The notes below the pieces were generated by a model that worked only from the letters and a program-made list of their open reading frames with translations, was not told where the DNA came from and made no database searches. From assembly GCA_947628265.1 (NCBI GenBank), contig CANQZF010000074.1, positions 1-7,735 on the forward strand: a stretch of DNA of 7,735 nucleotides, in the 5' to 3' direction. How positions within the stretch are numbered: position 1 is the stretch's first letter; every line of letters starts with the position of its first letter. The translations under genes were made by a program, and so were the position numbers. The stretch is from an uncultured Oscillospiraceae bacterium (GTDB taxonomy: Bacteria > Bacillota > Clostridia > Oscillospirales > Oscillospiraceae). Below are positions 1 to 5,455 of the stretch, in pieces.

Positions 1-136
1 CTCCCGGATCTGCGTGCCGTCCGCACCCAAGGCAGGTGAGCTTGAAGTCCGCGCCCACCCTGGTGACCCGCCACTCAAGGGAGCCGCAGGGGTGGGGCTT
101 TTTCATGATGAGCTTATCCCCCACTCTAACGTCCAT
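1..136 (-). CDS. DUF951 family small protein, 3' end cut by the window edge
   Basis: The first 45 residues are visible, starting MDVRVGDKLIMKKPHPCGS and continuing to a GADFKLTCLGCGR segment. This is the usual pattern of DUF951 proteins, which are about 60-70 residues long, cysteine-containing and common in Firmicutes. The family's biochemical role is not established. The Cys of HPCG and the CxxC of CLGCG suggest a metal or nucleic-acid binding fold, which is inference. The ATG lies inside the end of rarA, with an 11-nt overlap (126-136), and has a GGGGAGA ribosome binding site just upstream, so it is probably translated by coupling to rarA. After GCGR the frame reads HADPG, where the family usually has a VMxPR-like stretch. 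The gene may therefore be unusual or damaged right at the window edge. The family call is fairly secure; intactness is not known. Confidence 0.75.
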   Translation of the reverse strand, partial: MDVRVGDKLIMKKPHPCGSLEWRVTRVGADFKLTCLGCGRHADPG

Positions 137-1400
137 TGTTCTCCCCCTTTATGGCGTCCCAGTATTTTTTGGCCTGCTGCTCCACCTTGTTATCGCCGTA
201 CTCGTAGTATTTTGCGTCCTTGATTCCGTCGGGCAGGTACTGCTGGCGCACCCAGTGATTTGGAAAATTGTGGGGGTAGAGATACCCCTGCTCCCGCTCA
301 AAGCCCGCGCCGTCGGCGTGGACGTTCTGGAGCTCCCGGGGGATGGGCCCGGCCTTCCCGGCATTCACGTCGGCGAAGGCTTTATCGATGGCCTCCACCA
401 CGGAATTGGACTTGGGGGCGGTGGCAAGGAGGATGACGGCCTGGGCCAGGGGCAGCTTGGCCTCCGGCATCCCCAGCTGGAGGGCGGAATCCACGCAGGC
501 CTTGACGATGGCCGCCGCCTGGGGGTAGGCCATGCCGATGTCCTCGCTGGCGGAGCAGAGAATACGCCGGCAAGCCCCGGGCATATCCCCCGCGCTGAGC
601 GCCCGGGCCAGGTAGTGCAGGGCTGCGTCCACGTCGGAGCCCCGCAGGGACTTCATGAGGGCGGAGACGGAGTCGAAGTGCTGGTCCCCGTCCCGGTCAT
701 ACCGCATGGCGTTTTTCTGGGAGACAATTTTGGCGTCCTCCAGGGTTATTTGGAGCCTCCCGTCCTCGCCCCTGGCGGCGGCGGTGAAGAGGAGCTCCAC
801 GGCGTTGACGCTCTTTCGCACGTCGCCCCCGGAGGAGGCGGCGATGTGCTCCAAAACCCCCTCCTCCAGATCCGCCTCACCAAAGCGCTCTGCGGCGATT
901 TTGGCGGCGCGCTTCACGGCGCAAAGGACGTCCTCCGATGTCAGCTCCTTGAACTCAAAGACGGTGGAGCGGGAGAGGACCGCGTTATATACGTAAAAAT
1001 AGGGATTCTCCGTGGTGGAGGCGATGAGGGTGATCTTGCCGTTCTCGATGAACTCCAAAAGGCTCTGCTGCTGCTTTTTGTTGAAATATTGGATCTCATC
1101 GAGGTAAAGGAGCACCCCGTTGGGCACGAGGAAGGTGTCCAGCTCGGCGATAATGTCCTTGATGTCCTGCAAGGAGGCCGTGGTGGCGTTGAGGCGGCGC
1201 AGCTCCCGCTTTGTCTCTTTTGCTATGATGTTGGCCACCGTGGTCTTTCCCGAGCCGGAGGGGCCGTAGAAGATCATGTTGGGGATCTGCCCGGAGGCGA
1301 TGATCCGCCGGAGAAGGCCGTTTTCGCCCAAAATATGCTTCTGGCCGTAGACCTCACTGAGGGTCTGGGGCCGTATCTCGTCGGCAAGGGGTCTGTACAT
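126..1400 (-). CDS. rarA: Replication-associated recombination protein A (RarA/MgsA-family AAA+ ATPase)
   Basis: This 424-residue AAA+ ATPase belongs to the RarA/MgsA/WRNIP1 family, which acts at stalled replication forks and on gapped DNA together with SSB and the recombination machinery. Walker A is GPSGSGKT at 46-53, Walker B LLYLDEI at 97-103, sensor 1 STTENP at 128-133, the arginine finger SRS at 143-145 and the sensor-2 stretch GGDVRKSVN at 191-199. The C-terminal MgsA tetramerisation region runs from about 230 to the end and includes YDRDGD, SLRGSD and a SEDIGMAYP segment. The loop after Walker B reads QYFNKKQQQ, whereas E. coli-type proteins have HRFNKxQQD. This is a Clostridia-type variant. 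The start is set by AAGGAGGG (1417-1410), 9 nt upstream of the ATG. That site overlaps the TAA stop of the upstream exonuclease, so the two are very likely cotranscribed and translationally coupled. Length is normal for the family. Confidence 0.95.
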   Translation of the reverse strand: MYRPLADEIRPQTLSEVYGQKHILGENGLLRRIIASGQIPNMIFYGPSGSGKTTVANIIAKETKRELRRLNATTASLQDIKDIIAELDTFLVPNGVLLYLDEIQYFNKKQQQSLLEFIENGKITLIASTTENPYFYVYNAVLSRSTVFEFKELTSEDVLCAVKRAAKIAAERFGEADLEEGVLEHIAASSGGDVRKSVNAVELLFTAAARGEDGRLQITLEDAKIVSQKNAMRYDRDGDQHFDSVSALMKSLRGSDVDAALHYLARALSAGDMPGACRRILCSASEDIGMAYPQAAAIVKACVDSALQLGMPEAKLPLAQAVILLATAPKSNSVVEAIDKAFADVNAGKAGPIPRELQNVHADGAGFEREQGYLYPHNFPNHWVRQQYLPDGIKDAKYYEYGDNKVEQQAKKYWDAIKGENNGR

Positions 1401-1415
1401 GGTCCTTTTCCCTCC

Positions 1416-1970
1416 TTACACTTCTTGTCCCACCGGGGGGAGGTAATATTGGCGCTTGAAATCCCGGATGTCCATGCCCCGGGCGAGCTCGTCGATCAAA
1501 ATGAGCGCCGCCGCCCGGGCGTCGCTGCCGGCCCGGTGGTGGTCGAGGGCGATGTCCAGATAGCCGCACAGGGTGTCCAGCTTCTTATTGGGCAAATACG
1601 GGTAGCACCGCCGCGCCATCTGGCAGGTACAGGCGTAGGGCGCGGAGTGCTTCCAGAAGATCCCGTAATGCCCCAGGCACTTGGAGAGCACCCCCATGTC
1701 GAAGGGGGCGTTGTGGGCAATGAGGGTCCCGGTGTCAAAAATGGGCCGGAGCTGGCGCCACACCTCCGGGAAGGTGGGGGCCTCGGCGGCGGCCTCCGGG
1801 GTGATGCCGGTGAGGCGCACGTTGAAGGAGGCAAAGAAGGTCTCCGGGTTTATGAGGGTGTCGTACTCCCAGACGATCTTACCGCCCTCCACCACGCTGA
1901 CGCCGATGGCGCTCATGCGGTCATTTTTGAAGTTCGGCGTCTCCACGTCGAAGACGATAAACCGGTCCAC
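1416..1970 (-). CDS. DEDDh-family 3'-5' exonuclease (DnaQ / Pol III epsilon-like)
   Basis: This protein of 184 residues is an RNase T/DnaQ-like exonuclease domain with little else. All five DEDDh catalytic residues are visible: D8 and E10 in FDVETPN, D91 in AHNAPFD (85-91), and H145 and D150 in HHRAGSDA. It should remove nucleotides from 3' ends using two metal ions. Whether its role is proofreading, repair or RNA trimming cannot be told from sequence. The frame stays open up to a TTG at 1994, but that codon overlaps the -10 box TATAAT (1999-1994) and would not be transcribed. The GTG at 1970, preceded by AGGGGGTGAG, is therefore chosen. The gene is first in a minus-strand unit with rarA 15 nt downstream and then a DUF951 gene. 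It is divergent from nth, so the neighbourhood points to genome maintenance. Confidence 0.92.
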   Translation of the reverse strand: MDRFIVFDVETPNFKNDRMSAIGVSVVEGGKIVWEYDTLINPETFFASFNVRLTGITPEAAAEAPTFPEVWRQLRPIFDTGTLIAHNAPFDMGVLSKCLGHYGIFWKHSAPYACTCQMARRCYPYLPNKKLDTLCGYLDIALDHHRAGSDARAAALILIDELARGMDIRDFKRQYYLPPVGQEV

Positions 1971-1993
1971 GTTCTCACCCCCTGCAAAACACA

Positions 1994-2022
1994 ATTATAC
2001 CATTTACGCCCGGATGTTGCAA
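1994..2022 (-). promoter_or_regulatory. Promoter for exonuclease-rarA-DUF951 unit
   Basis: On the minus strand, TTGCAA (2022-2017), a 17-nt spacer and TATAAT (1999-1994) form a near-ideal housekeeping promoter. TG lies one base before the -10 box (TGgTATAAT), making it an extended -10. Transcription should begin near 1987, about 17 nt before the GTG at 1970. The -35 hexamer is its own reverse complement and is shared with the divergent nth promoter. Confidence 0.8.
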
Positions 2023-2045
2023 GAGGCCGAAAAAGGTGATATACT
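2017..2045 (+). promoter_or_regulatory. Promoter for nth, sharing its -35 box with the divergent promoter
   Basis: On the plus strand, TTGCAA (2017-2022), a 17-nt spacer and TATACT (2040-2045) form a good promoter with an extended -10 (TGaTATACT, TG at 2037-2038). Transcription should begin near 2052. That leaves a leader of only about 15 nt, which still includes the AAGGA at 2053-2057. The same TTGCAA, read on the other strand, serves the exonuclease promoter. Confidence 0.75.
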
Positions 2046-2066
2046 GTGGAAAAAGGATGTGATACC

Positions 2067-2708
2067 GTGGACAAAGCCACATCGGATGAGATCGTCGCCC
2101 GTCTGGAGCGGGAGTACCCCCTGGCGGAGTGTACCCTGGACTACGACGACGCCTACCATCTTTTAGTCAGCGTGCGTCTGGCCGCCCAGTGTACCGACGC
2201 CCGGGTGAACGAGGTCACCCCCGCCCTCTTTGAGCGCTTCCCCACAGTAAGGGATATGGCCCAGGCCGACATCGCGGAGGTGGAGGCATACATACGCCCC
2301 TGCGGGTTTTACCACGGCAAGGCCAGGGACATCGTGAACGCCGCCATCATGATCGAGACGCAGTTTTCGGGGCGGGTCCCGGACAACATGGAGGACCTTT
2401 TGAAGCTCCCCGGCGTGGGGCGAAAGAGCGCCAACCTCATTTTGGGGGACGTCTACAATATTCCGGGCTCCGTCGTGGTGGACACCCACTGCATCCGCAT
2501 TACGAACCTCTTAGGCTACGTGGACACCAAGGACCCGGCAAAGATCGAGCCAATTTTGCGCTCCATCCTCCCCCCGGAGAAGTCCAACGACTTCTGCCAC
2601 CGCATGGTCCTCCACGGCCGCGCCGTCTGCGTAGCGAGACGCCCCCAATGCGAAAAATGTGTCCTCTCCGACCTCTGCCGGCATTGCTGCCGGCAAAGCG
2701 CCGGATGA
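2067..2708 (+). CDS. nth: Endonuclease III (DNA glycosylase/AP lyase)
   Basis: This 213-residue base-excision repair enzyme should remove oxidised pyrimidines and cleave the abasic site by beta-elimination. The helix-hairpin-helix is LPGVGRKSANLIL (114-126) with the catalytic lysine K120. The catalytic aspartate is D139 in VVVDTHC. The four cysteines of the 4Fe-4S cluster are C188, C195, C198 and C204 (C-x6-C-x2-C-x5-C, the classical spacing). Length matches the family. The frame also contains an upstream GTG at 2046, but it directly abuts the -10 box and precedes the expected transcription start. The GTG at 2067, 9 nt after AAGGA (2053-2057), is the better start. The gene is divergent from the exonuclease-rarA unit, appears to share its promoter, and is followed by terminator hairpins. 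It is a complete gene with nothing missing. Confidence 0.95.
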   Translation: MDKATSDEIVARLEREYPLAECTLDYDDAYHLLVSVRLAAQCTDARVNEVTPALFERFPTVRDMAQADIAEVEAYIRPCGFYHGKARDIVNAAIMIETQFSGRVPDNMEDLLKLPGVGRKSANLILGDVYNIPGSVVVDTHCIRITNLLGYVDTKDPAKIEPILRSILPPEKSNDFCHRMVLHGRAVCVARRPQCEKCVLSDLCRHCCRQSAG

Positions 2709-2769
2709 GGTGAGAGGGTGCGTTCATCGGAACCGCTTAAAACCCTTTGGCCTCCCACCTCGCCCCTGC

Positions 2770-2798
2770 CCCTCCCCGCCTATGCGGGGAGGGCTTTT
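2770..2798 (+). terminator. Strong hairpin terminator after nth
   Basis: A perfect 10-bp GC-rich stem (2770-2779 with 2784-2793, loop CTAT) is followed by CTTTT, 61 nt after the nth stop. The stem is very stable but the T run is short, so termination may depend on the next hairpin as well. Confidence 0.65.
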
Positions 2799-2804
2799 AA
2801 AAGG

Positions 2805-2837
2805 TATTCGCCGCATAAATTTGCGGCGAATAATTTT
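2805..2837. terminator. Second hairpin, probable bidirectional terminator
   Basis: TATTCGCCGCA (2805-2815) and TGCGGCGAATA (2822-2832) form a perfect 11-bp stem with a 6-nt loop. It is followed by ATTTT on the plus strand and by CCTTTT on the minus strand, so it could end transcription from both nth and the convergent tetR. Confidence 0.55.
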
Positions 2838-2892
2838 ATGCGCGGCGTAAGCCGCAAACCTTTGTTGGGGCGGGCGCGAAAATCGGGAGGTC

Positions 2893-2924
2893 TTGAAAAG
2901 CCTTCTCAATTTCCGAAGAGCTTT
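2893..2924 (-). terminator. Weak hairpin terminator across the tetR stop codon
   Basis: On the minus strand, AAAGC-CTTC (with one bulged T) pairs with GAAGGCTTT and is followed by TTC. The left arm lies in the last tetR codons and the right arm beyond the TGA at 2908-2906. The T run is short, so this is a modest terminator candidate backed up by the hairpin at 2805-2832. Confidence 0.4.
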
Positions 2925-3460
2925 CCCCCCAGCAAATTCCGGGTGAGGCCGCTCAGGACGTCTACGGTCAGGCCCTGGTCGCGGGTGATCCACATGTAGA
3001 GAAGCTCATAGGTCACCCCGGCCAGGCTGGCCTTTATGTACGGGAGCTGCCAGGGCTCGCAGGTAAAGAGGTCGTTTAAAACGTCCGTGTCCTCGATGAA
3101 GAAGGCGCGGTTGCAGTTTTGGAAGAGATACCCCAGGTCCTGCCGGAAGAGGAGGGAGAGAAAGTCCCGGCTGTCGCCCCAGAAGAGGAAGTAGTCGATG
3201 AGCAGATTCTCCGGCACTGGGCGGGCGGCGGTGAGCTTGTCCAGGTACCGCTGGAAAAGGCCGTGGAGAAGGTAGACGAGGATGTCGTCCTTCTTCTGGA
3301 AGTTTGTGTAAAAGGTCTGCCGGGAAAGGCCCGCCCGCCCGGTGACGTCGGAGATGGCGATCTCGTTGAAGGGCTTGTACATCATCAGCTTCAAAAGCGC
3401 CTGGGACAGGGCGTTTTTTGAGCGGACGGACATGGGATTTTCATGCTTTTGCGTGAGCAT
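2906..3460 (-). CDS. TetR/AcrR-family transcriptional regulator
   Basis: This 184-residue protein has a typical TetR N-terminal DNA-binding domain. The helix-turn-helix at about 34-53 reads IAISDVTGRAGLSRQTFYTNF, ending in the family's YxxF signature, and is followed by KKDDILVYLL. Residues 60-184 form a helical ligand-binding/dimerisation region rich in aromatic residues (for example DYFLFWG at 89-95 and LLYMWI at 153-158). The ligand cannot be predicted. The start is set by a consensus AGGAGG (3474-3469) 8 nt before the ATG. A second Met at codon 10 has no comparable site. Two promoters and a 26-bp near-palindrome just upstream suggest autoregulation. It lies downstream of, and in the same direction as, two half-size TSUP genes. 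It might control them, but a separate promoter in the 86-nt gap means it need not be in their operon. It converges on nth. Confidence 0.9.
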   Translation of the reverse strand: MLTQKHENPMSVRSKNALSQALLKLMMYKPFNEIAISDVTGRAGLSRQTFYTNFQKKDDILVYLLHGLFQRYLDKLTAARPVPENLLIDYFLFWGDSRDFLSLLFRQDLGYLFQNCNRAFFIEDTDVLNDLFTCEPWQLPYIKASLAGVTYELLYMWITRDQGLTVDVLSGLTRNLLGGKLFGN

Positions 3461-3488
3461 AACCGGCGCCTCCTGGGAATTTTTAGTA

Positions 3489-3543
3489 AATATAGCAGCC
3501 TTAAAACTTTTACAAGTGTAATAGTTTTTACATAAAAAGTCAA
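3489..3543 (-). promoter_or_regulatory. Two overlapping promoters for tetR
   Basis: The upstream promoter is TTGACT (3543-3538), 17 nt, TACACT (3520-3515). The downstream one is TTGTAA (3515-3510), 15 nt, TATATT (3494-3489), with an extended -10 (TGcTATATT). Expected starts are near 3508 and 3482, both upstream of the AGGAGG at 3474-3469. The region is strikingly AT-rich compared with its surroundings. The upstream -35 box begins only 4 nt after the stop codon of the preceding TSUP gene. Confidence 0.5.
3503..3528. promoter_or_regulatory. Near-palindromic operator candidate for the TetR-family regulator
   Basis: AAAACTTTTAC (3503-3513) and GTAATAGTTTT (3518-3528) are reverse complements at 10 of 11 positions around a 4-nt centre AAGT. 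Size and symmetry fit a TetR dimer site. It overlaps the -10 box of one tetR promoter and the -35 box of the other, so binding would block both. That the adjacent regulator binds here is inference from position. Confidence 0.55.
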
Positions 3544-3546
3544 GTT

Positions 3547-3897
3547 TTATTTACCAAAAAACATTTTAACACCGACGATGACGCAAAAAATGCCGAAAAG
3601 GCGGTGGAGGAGCGCGGAATTCATATTCGCGGCGGCGAAAGCGAGGACGGCGGCGGAGGCCATCCCCGGCAGGGCGGCCCGGAGCACAGCGGACTTGTCG
3701 ATAAGGCCGTTTTTCACGTGGGAGATGAGGGCGGCGGCGGAGGTGGGCAAAAAATAGATAAGATTGATCCCCTGGGCGGCGGCCTGCTCTATACCGGCAA
3801 GCTGGGTCATATAGAGGAGCAGCAGCGACCCGCCGCCGATGCCGTACCCGGACAGCACCCCGCAGACAAGCCCCGCCAGGACACTCAGAACCGTCAT
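3547..3897 (-). CDS. TauE/SafE (TSUP) family half-size membrane protein, second half
   Basis: This 116-residue membrane protein has about four hydrophobic segments (roughly 3-30, 43-60, 71-91 and 97-114). It carries the TSUP-type N-terminal motif AGLVCGVLSGYGIGGG (8-23), in which a first helix is broken by a glycine-rich turn. TauE/SafE proteins export or import small organosulfur or carboxylate anions and are normally about 250 residues, built from two homologous four-helix halves. This gene encodes only one half. It follows the other half with an ATGA overlap (3894-3897) and its own AGGAG ribosome binding site 9 nt upstream, so the two are almost certainly made together and probably pair in the membrane. 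Substrate is unknown. The frame closes cleanly with TAA and shows no sign of decay. Confidence 0.85.
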   Translation of the reverse strand: MTVLSVLAGLVCGVLSGYGIGGGSLLLLYMTQLAGIEQAAAQGINLIYFLPTSAAALISHVKNGLIDKSAVLRAALPGMASAAVLAFAAANMNSALLHRLFGIFCVIVGVKMFFGK

Positions 3898-4262
3898 CCC
3901 AGCACGCTCCTGACCCCGCCGAAGATGATGAGGGCGGCAAAAAGGCGCACTAAGAGCTTGGGTGGGACCCTTTTAAAGCTGACGCCCGAGAGGACGCCCC
4001 CCGCGAGCCCGCCCAGCAAATAGGGGGCGGCCACGGCAAGGTCGATGCCGCCCTGCAGGAGGTACGCCCCGGCGGACACGGCGCACATGGGGAGCATCAC
4101 GGCGACGCTGGTGGCGAAGGCGCGCTTGTCCTCCAGGCCGATCCACCCCCGGAGCAGGGGCACCAGCACCATGCCCCCTCCCCCGCCGAAAAAGCCGTTC
4201 ACCGCCCCGGCGAGGATGCCGGTCAGGGCCAGCTTCAGTCCTTTTTTTCCGCCTGTTTCCAT
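3894..4262 (-). CDS. TauE/SafE (TSUP) family half-size membrane protein, first half
   Basis: This 122-residue protein has about four hydrophobic segments (roughly 12-38, 48-69, 73-94 and 103-120). Its motif AGAVNGFFGGGGGMVLVPLL (18-37) matches the N-terminal signature of TSUP transporters: a glycine-rich turn followed by a hydrophobic helix with a proline. Together with the next gene (116 residues) it adds up to the length of a whole TSUP protein. The two genes are in different frames with an ATGA junction and a ribosome binding site, so this is a two-gene arrangement rather than an obvious single frameshift. The ATG lies inside the end of the YtvI-like gene (28-nt overlap, 4235-4262), with AAAGGA about 11 nt upstream, which is a long spacing and suggests coupled translation. 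Sulfite, sulfoacetate or another small anion are possible substrates; none can be chosen from sequence. Confidence 0.85.
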   Translation of the reverse strand: METGGKKGLKLALTGILAGAVNGFFGGGGGMVLVPLLRGWIGLEDKRAFATSVAVMLPMCAVSAGAYLLQGGIDLAVAAPYLLGGLAGGVLSGVSFKRVPPKLLVRLFAALIIFGGVRSVLG

Positions 4263-5320
4263 AGCTTCACATATCCTTTTGTGTTGAGTTCATTGAGGAG
4301 CATCAGCCCGAAGGGGAAGAGCACCATCCCGGTGACGCCCGTGAGCTTAAAGCCCGCGTACATGGCGAGAAGCGCCGCCGCCGGGGCCACGCCGAATTCA
4401 TTGCCGATGAGCTTGGGCTCCAGGCACGAGTGGACCAGCGTCACCGTAAGATACGTCGCCGCCAGCGCCACGGCCCGCCCGGTGTGCCCCTCCAGGAGGG
4501 CCGCCCCGGCCCAGGGCAGCAGGACGATGCCCGCGCCGAACACCGGGAGGGCGTCGATGAGGGCGGTCACCAGGGCGATGACCACGCCGTACTCCACGCC
4601 CATGAGCATAAAGGCGGCGGTGAGCTCCGCGAAGGTGACGCCCAAAAGCATGGCCTCCGCCCGGAGCCACCGGCCCAGGCTCGTCAAAAGCTCCCGCTTC
4701 ATGCCCCGGGCGGTCTCACGGGCTCCCTCCGGGATCTGCCGGATGAGGAAGGCCCGGATGTCGTCAAACCCGGCGCTTATGAAAAAGGAGCCGATGGCCC
4801 AGGTGGCCAGGGTCAGAAGGGTCCCCGGGGCCCGGGACGCCGCCGAGGACAGGCGCTCCAGCACCCACCCGGAGAGGGCGGCGGGGATCTGGGCGGCACG
4901 CTGGGCGATGGCGTCGAGGGCCGCCTCCATGTAGCTTCGCAGGGCCTCGGGCGCGGAGTCCATCGCCCGGCCCAGGGCCAGCTCCACCCGGCTCACCACA
5001 TCAGGCAGGCCCGAGGCCAGGCGCGGGAGGCTCATCACAAGGCCCACCGCCTCGTCCGCCAGCCGCACCACCACCAGAAGGAAGAACCCCGCCACGGAGG
5101 AGAGGATCACCAGCACGCACAACGCCGAGGCGATTCCCCGGCGGATATGGGCACGCTCCGTGAGGAAATCCACCACCGGCTCCGAGACGGCGGCGGTGGC
5201 GAAGGCCAGCAAAAACGGGAGAAGGCACGGGAGCAGGAACCGGAAAAAGAGCGCTCCCCCCACGATGAGCCCCACGGCCCACAGGGCGAAACGCGCTTCA
5301 CGCCTCCCCGCTCCCCCCAT
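4235..5320 (-). CDS. AI-2E/YtvI-family integral membrane protein
   Basis: This 361-residue polytopic membrane protein belongs to the AI-2E transporter (UPF0118) superfamily and most resembles the sporulation-associated YtvI group. Two hydrophobic segments lie at about 11-47, another at 62-87, then a long amphipathic region at 90-165, and the remaining segments at 165-185 and 224-340. The family signature is ALIDALPVFGAGIVLLPW (253-270), followed by EPKLIG (301-306). Members have been linked to export of small molecules or to Na+(Li+)/H+ exchange. YtvI itself is named from sporulation genomics, and its reaction is unknown. The ATG at 5320 is chosen because AGGAGGGG lies 6 nt upstream. Longer readings (5359, 5383) lack a ribosome binding site. 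The end overlaps the first TSUP gene by 28 nt, so the three membrane genes form one unit. I found no convincing promoter, including sporulation-type ones, for it in 5321-5450. Confidence 0.85.
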   Translation of the reverse strand: MGGAGRREARFALWAVGLIVGGALFFRFLLPCLLPFLLAFATAAVSEPVVDFLTERAHIRRGIASALCVLVILSSVAGFFLLVVVRLADEAVGLVMSLPRLASGLPDVVSRVELALGRAMDSAPEALRSYMEAALDAIAQRAAQIPAALSGWVLERLSSAASRAPGTLLTLATWAIGSFFISAGFDDIRAFLIRQIPEGARETARGMKRELLTSLGRWLRAEAMLLGVTFAELTAAFMLMGVEYGVVIALVTALIDALPVFGAGIVLLPWAGAALLEGHTGRAVALAATYLTVTLVHSCLEPKLIGNEFGVAPAAALLAMYAGFKLTGVTGMVLFPFGLMLLNELNTKGYVKLWKQAEKKD

Positions 5321-5408
5321 TTTCAGCCCCTCCTCGTGGTTATTTGTTAAAATTGACATTTTCAAAGCCGAAATCGCGGCCATTTTTCGCTTTTGCGAGG
5401 TGAAAAGT

Positions 5409-5440
5409 TTGTTGCGTTAGGGAAAAGTCTGTGATAATAT
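5409..5440 (+). promoter_or_regulatory. Promoter for hom
   Basis: Two readings overlap: TTGCGT (5412-5417), 17 nt, TAATAT (5435-5440); or TTGTTG (5409-5414), 18 nt, GATAAT (5433-5438), with TG one base before the -10. Either gives a start near 5445 and a leader of about 75 nt. It lies in the 201-bp gap between the divergent YtvI-like gene and hom. Confidence 0.55.
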
Positions 5441-5455
5441 AAAGAGAGCGCGGTT

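Larger units (their letters stand above)
2759..2874. repeat. Dense palindromic intergenic element with a possible branched fold
   Basis: This stretch holds nested inverted repeats. An outer stem pairs 2759-2766 with 2867-2874 (core CGCCCC/GGGGCG, one wobble). Inside are the 10-bp hairpin at 2770-2793, a short stem AAAGG/CCTTT (2800-2804 with 2859-2863), the 11-bp hairpin at 2805-2832 and a small hairpin GCGGC-GTAA-GCCGC (2842-2855). An alternative pairing, TTTGCGGC (2820-2827) with GCCGCAAA (2851-2858), excludes the last two. It may be a REP- or MITE-like repeat found elsewhere in the genome, or only clustered terminators. A single window cannot show copy number. Confidence 0.4.

Noticed and set aside
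1971..1994. TTG start at 1994 for the exonuclease
   Set aside because: The codon overlaps the -10 box TATAAT, so it would lie upstream of the transcript start. The GTG at 1970 has a proper ribosome binding site.
36..2039. A 667-codon open frame on the plus strand across the rarA and exonuclease genes
   Set aside because: It is antisense to two well-recognised genes, spans both of them plus their promoter, and its protein has a low-complexity G/H/V-rich composition typical of the complement of GC-rich coding DNA.
2046..2048. GTG start at 2046 for nth
   Set aside because: It directly follows the -10 box TATACT and precedes the expected transcription start. The GTG at 2067 is preceded by AAGGA.
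2724..2993. Small open frames on both strands (63-93 codons) between nth and tetR
   Set aside because: They run through hairpins and the tetR 3' end, lack ribosome binding sites, and their proteins are basic and low in complexity.
4430..5350. A 306-codon plus-strand open frame opposite the YtvI-like gene
   Set aside because: It is rich in R, G, H, Q and P, has no ribosome binding site or recognisable motif, and lies entirely opposite a clear membrane-protein gene.
5353..5358. Perfect TTGACA on the plus strand as a hom promoter -35
   Set aside because: No -10-like hexamer lies 16-18 nt downstream (the sequence there is GC-rich). The elements at 5409-5440 are better placed.
5321..5383. Longer N-terminus for the YtvI-like protein (ATG at 5359 or 5383)
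   Set aside because: Neither has a ribosome binding site, while the ATG at 5320 has AGGAGGGG 6 nt upstream.
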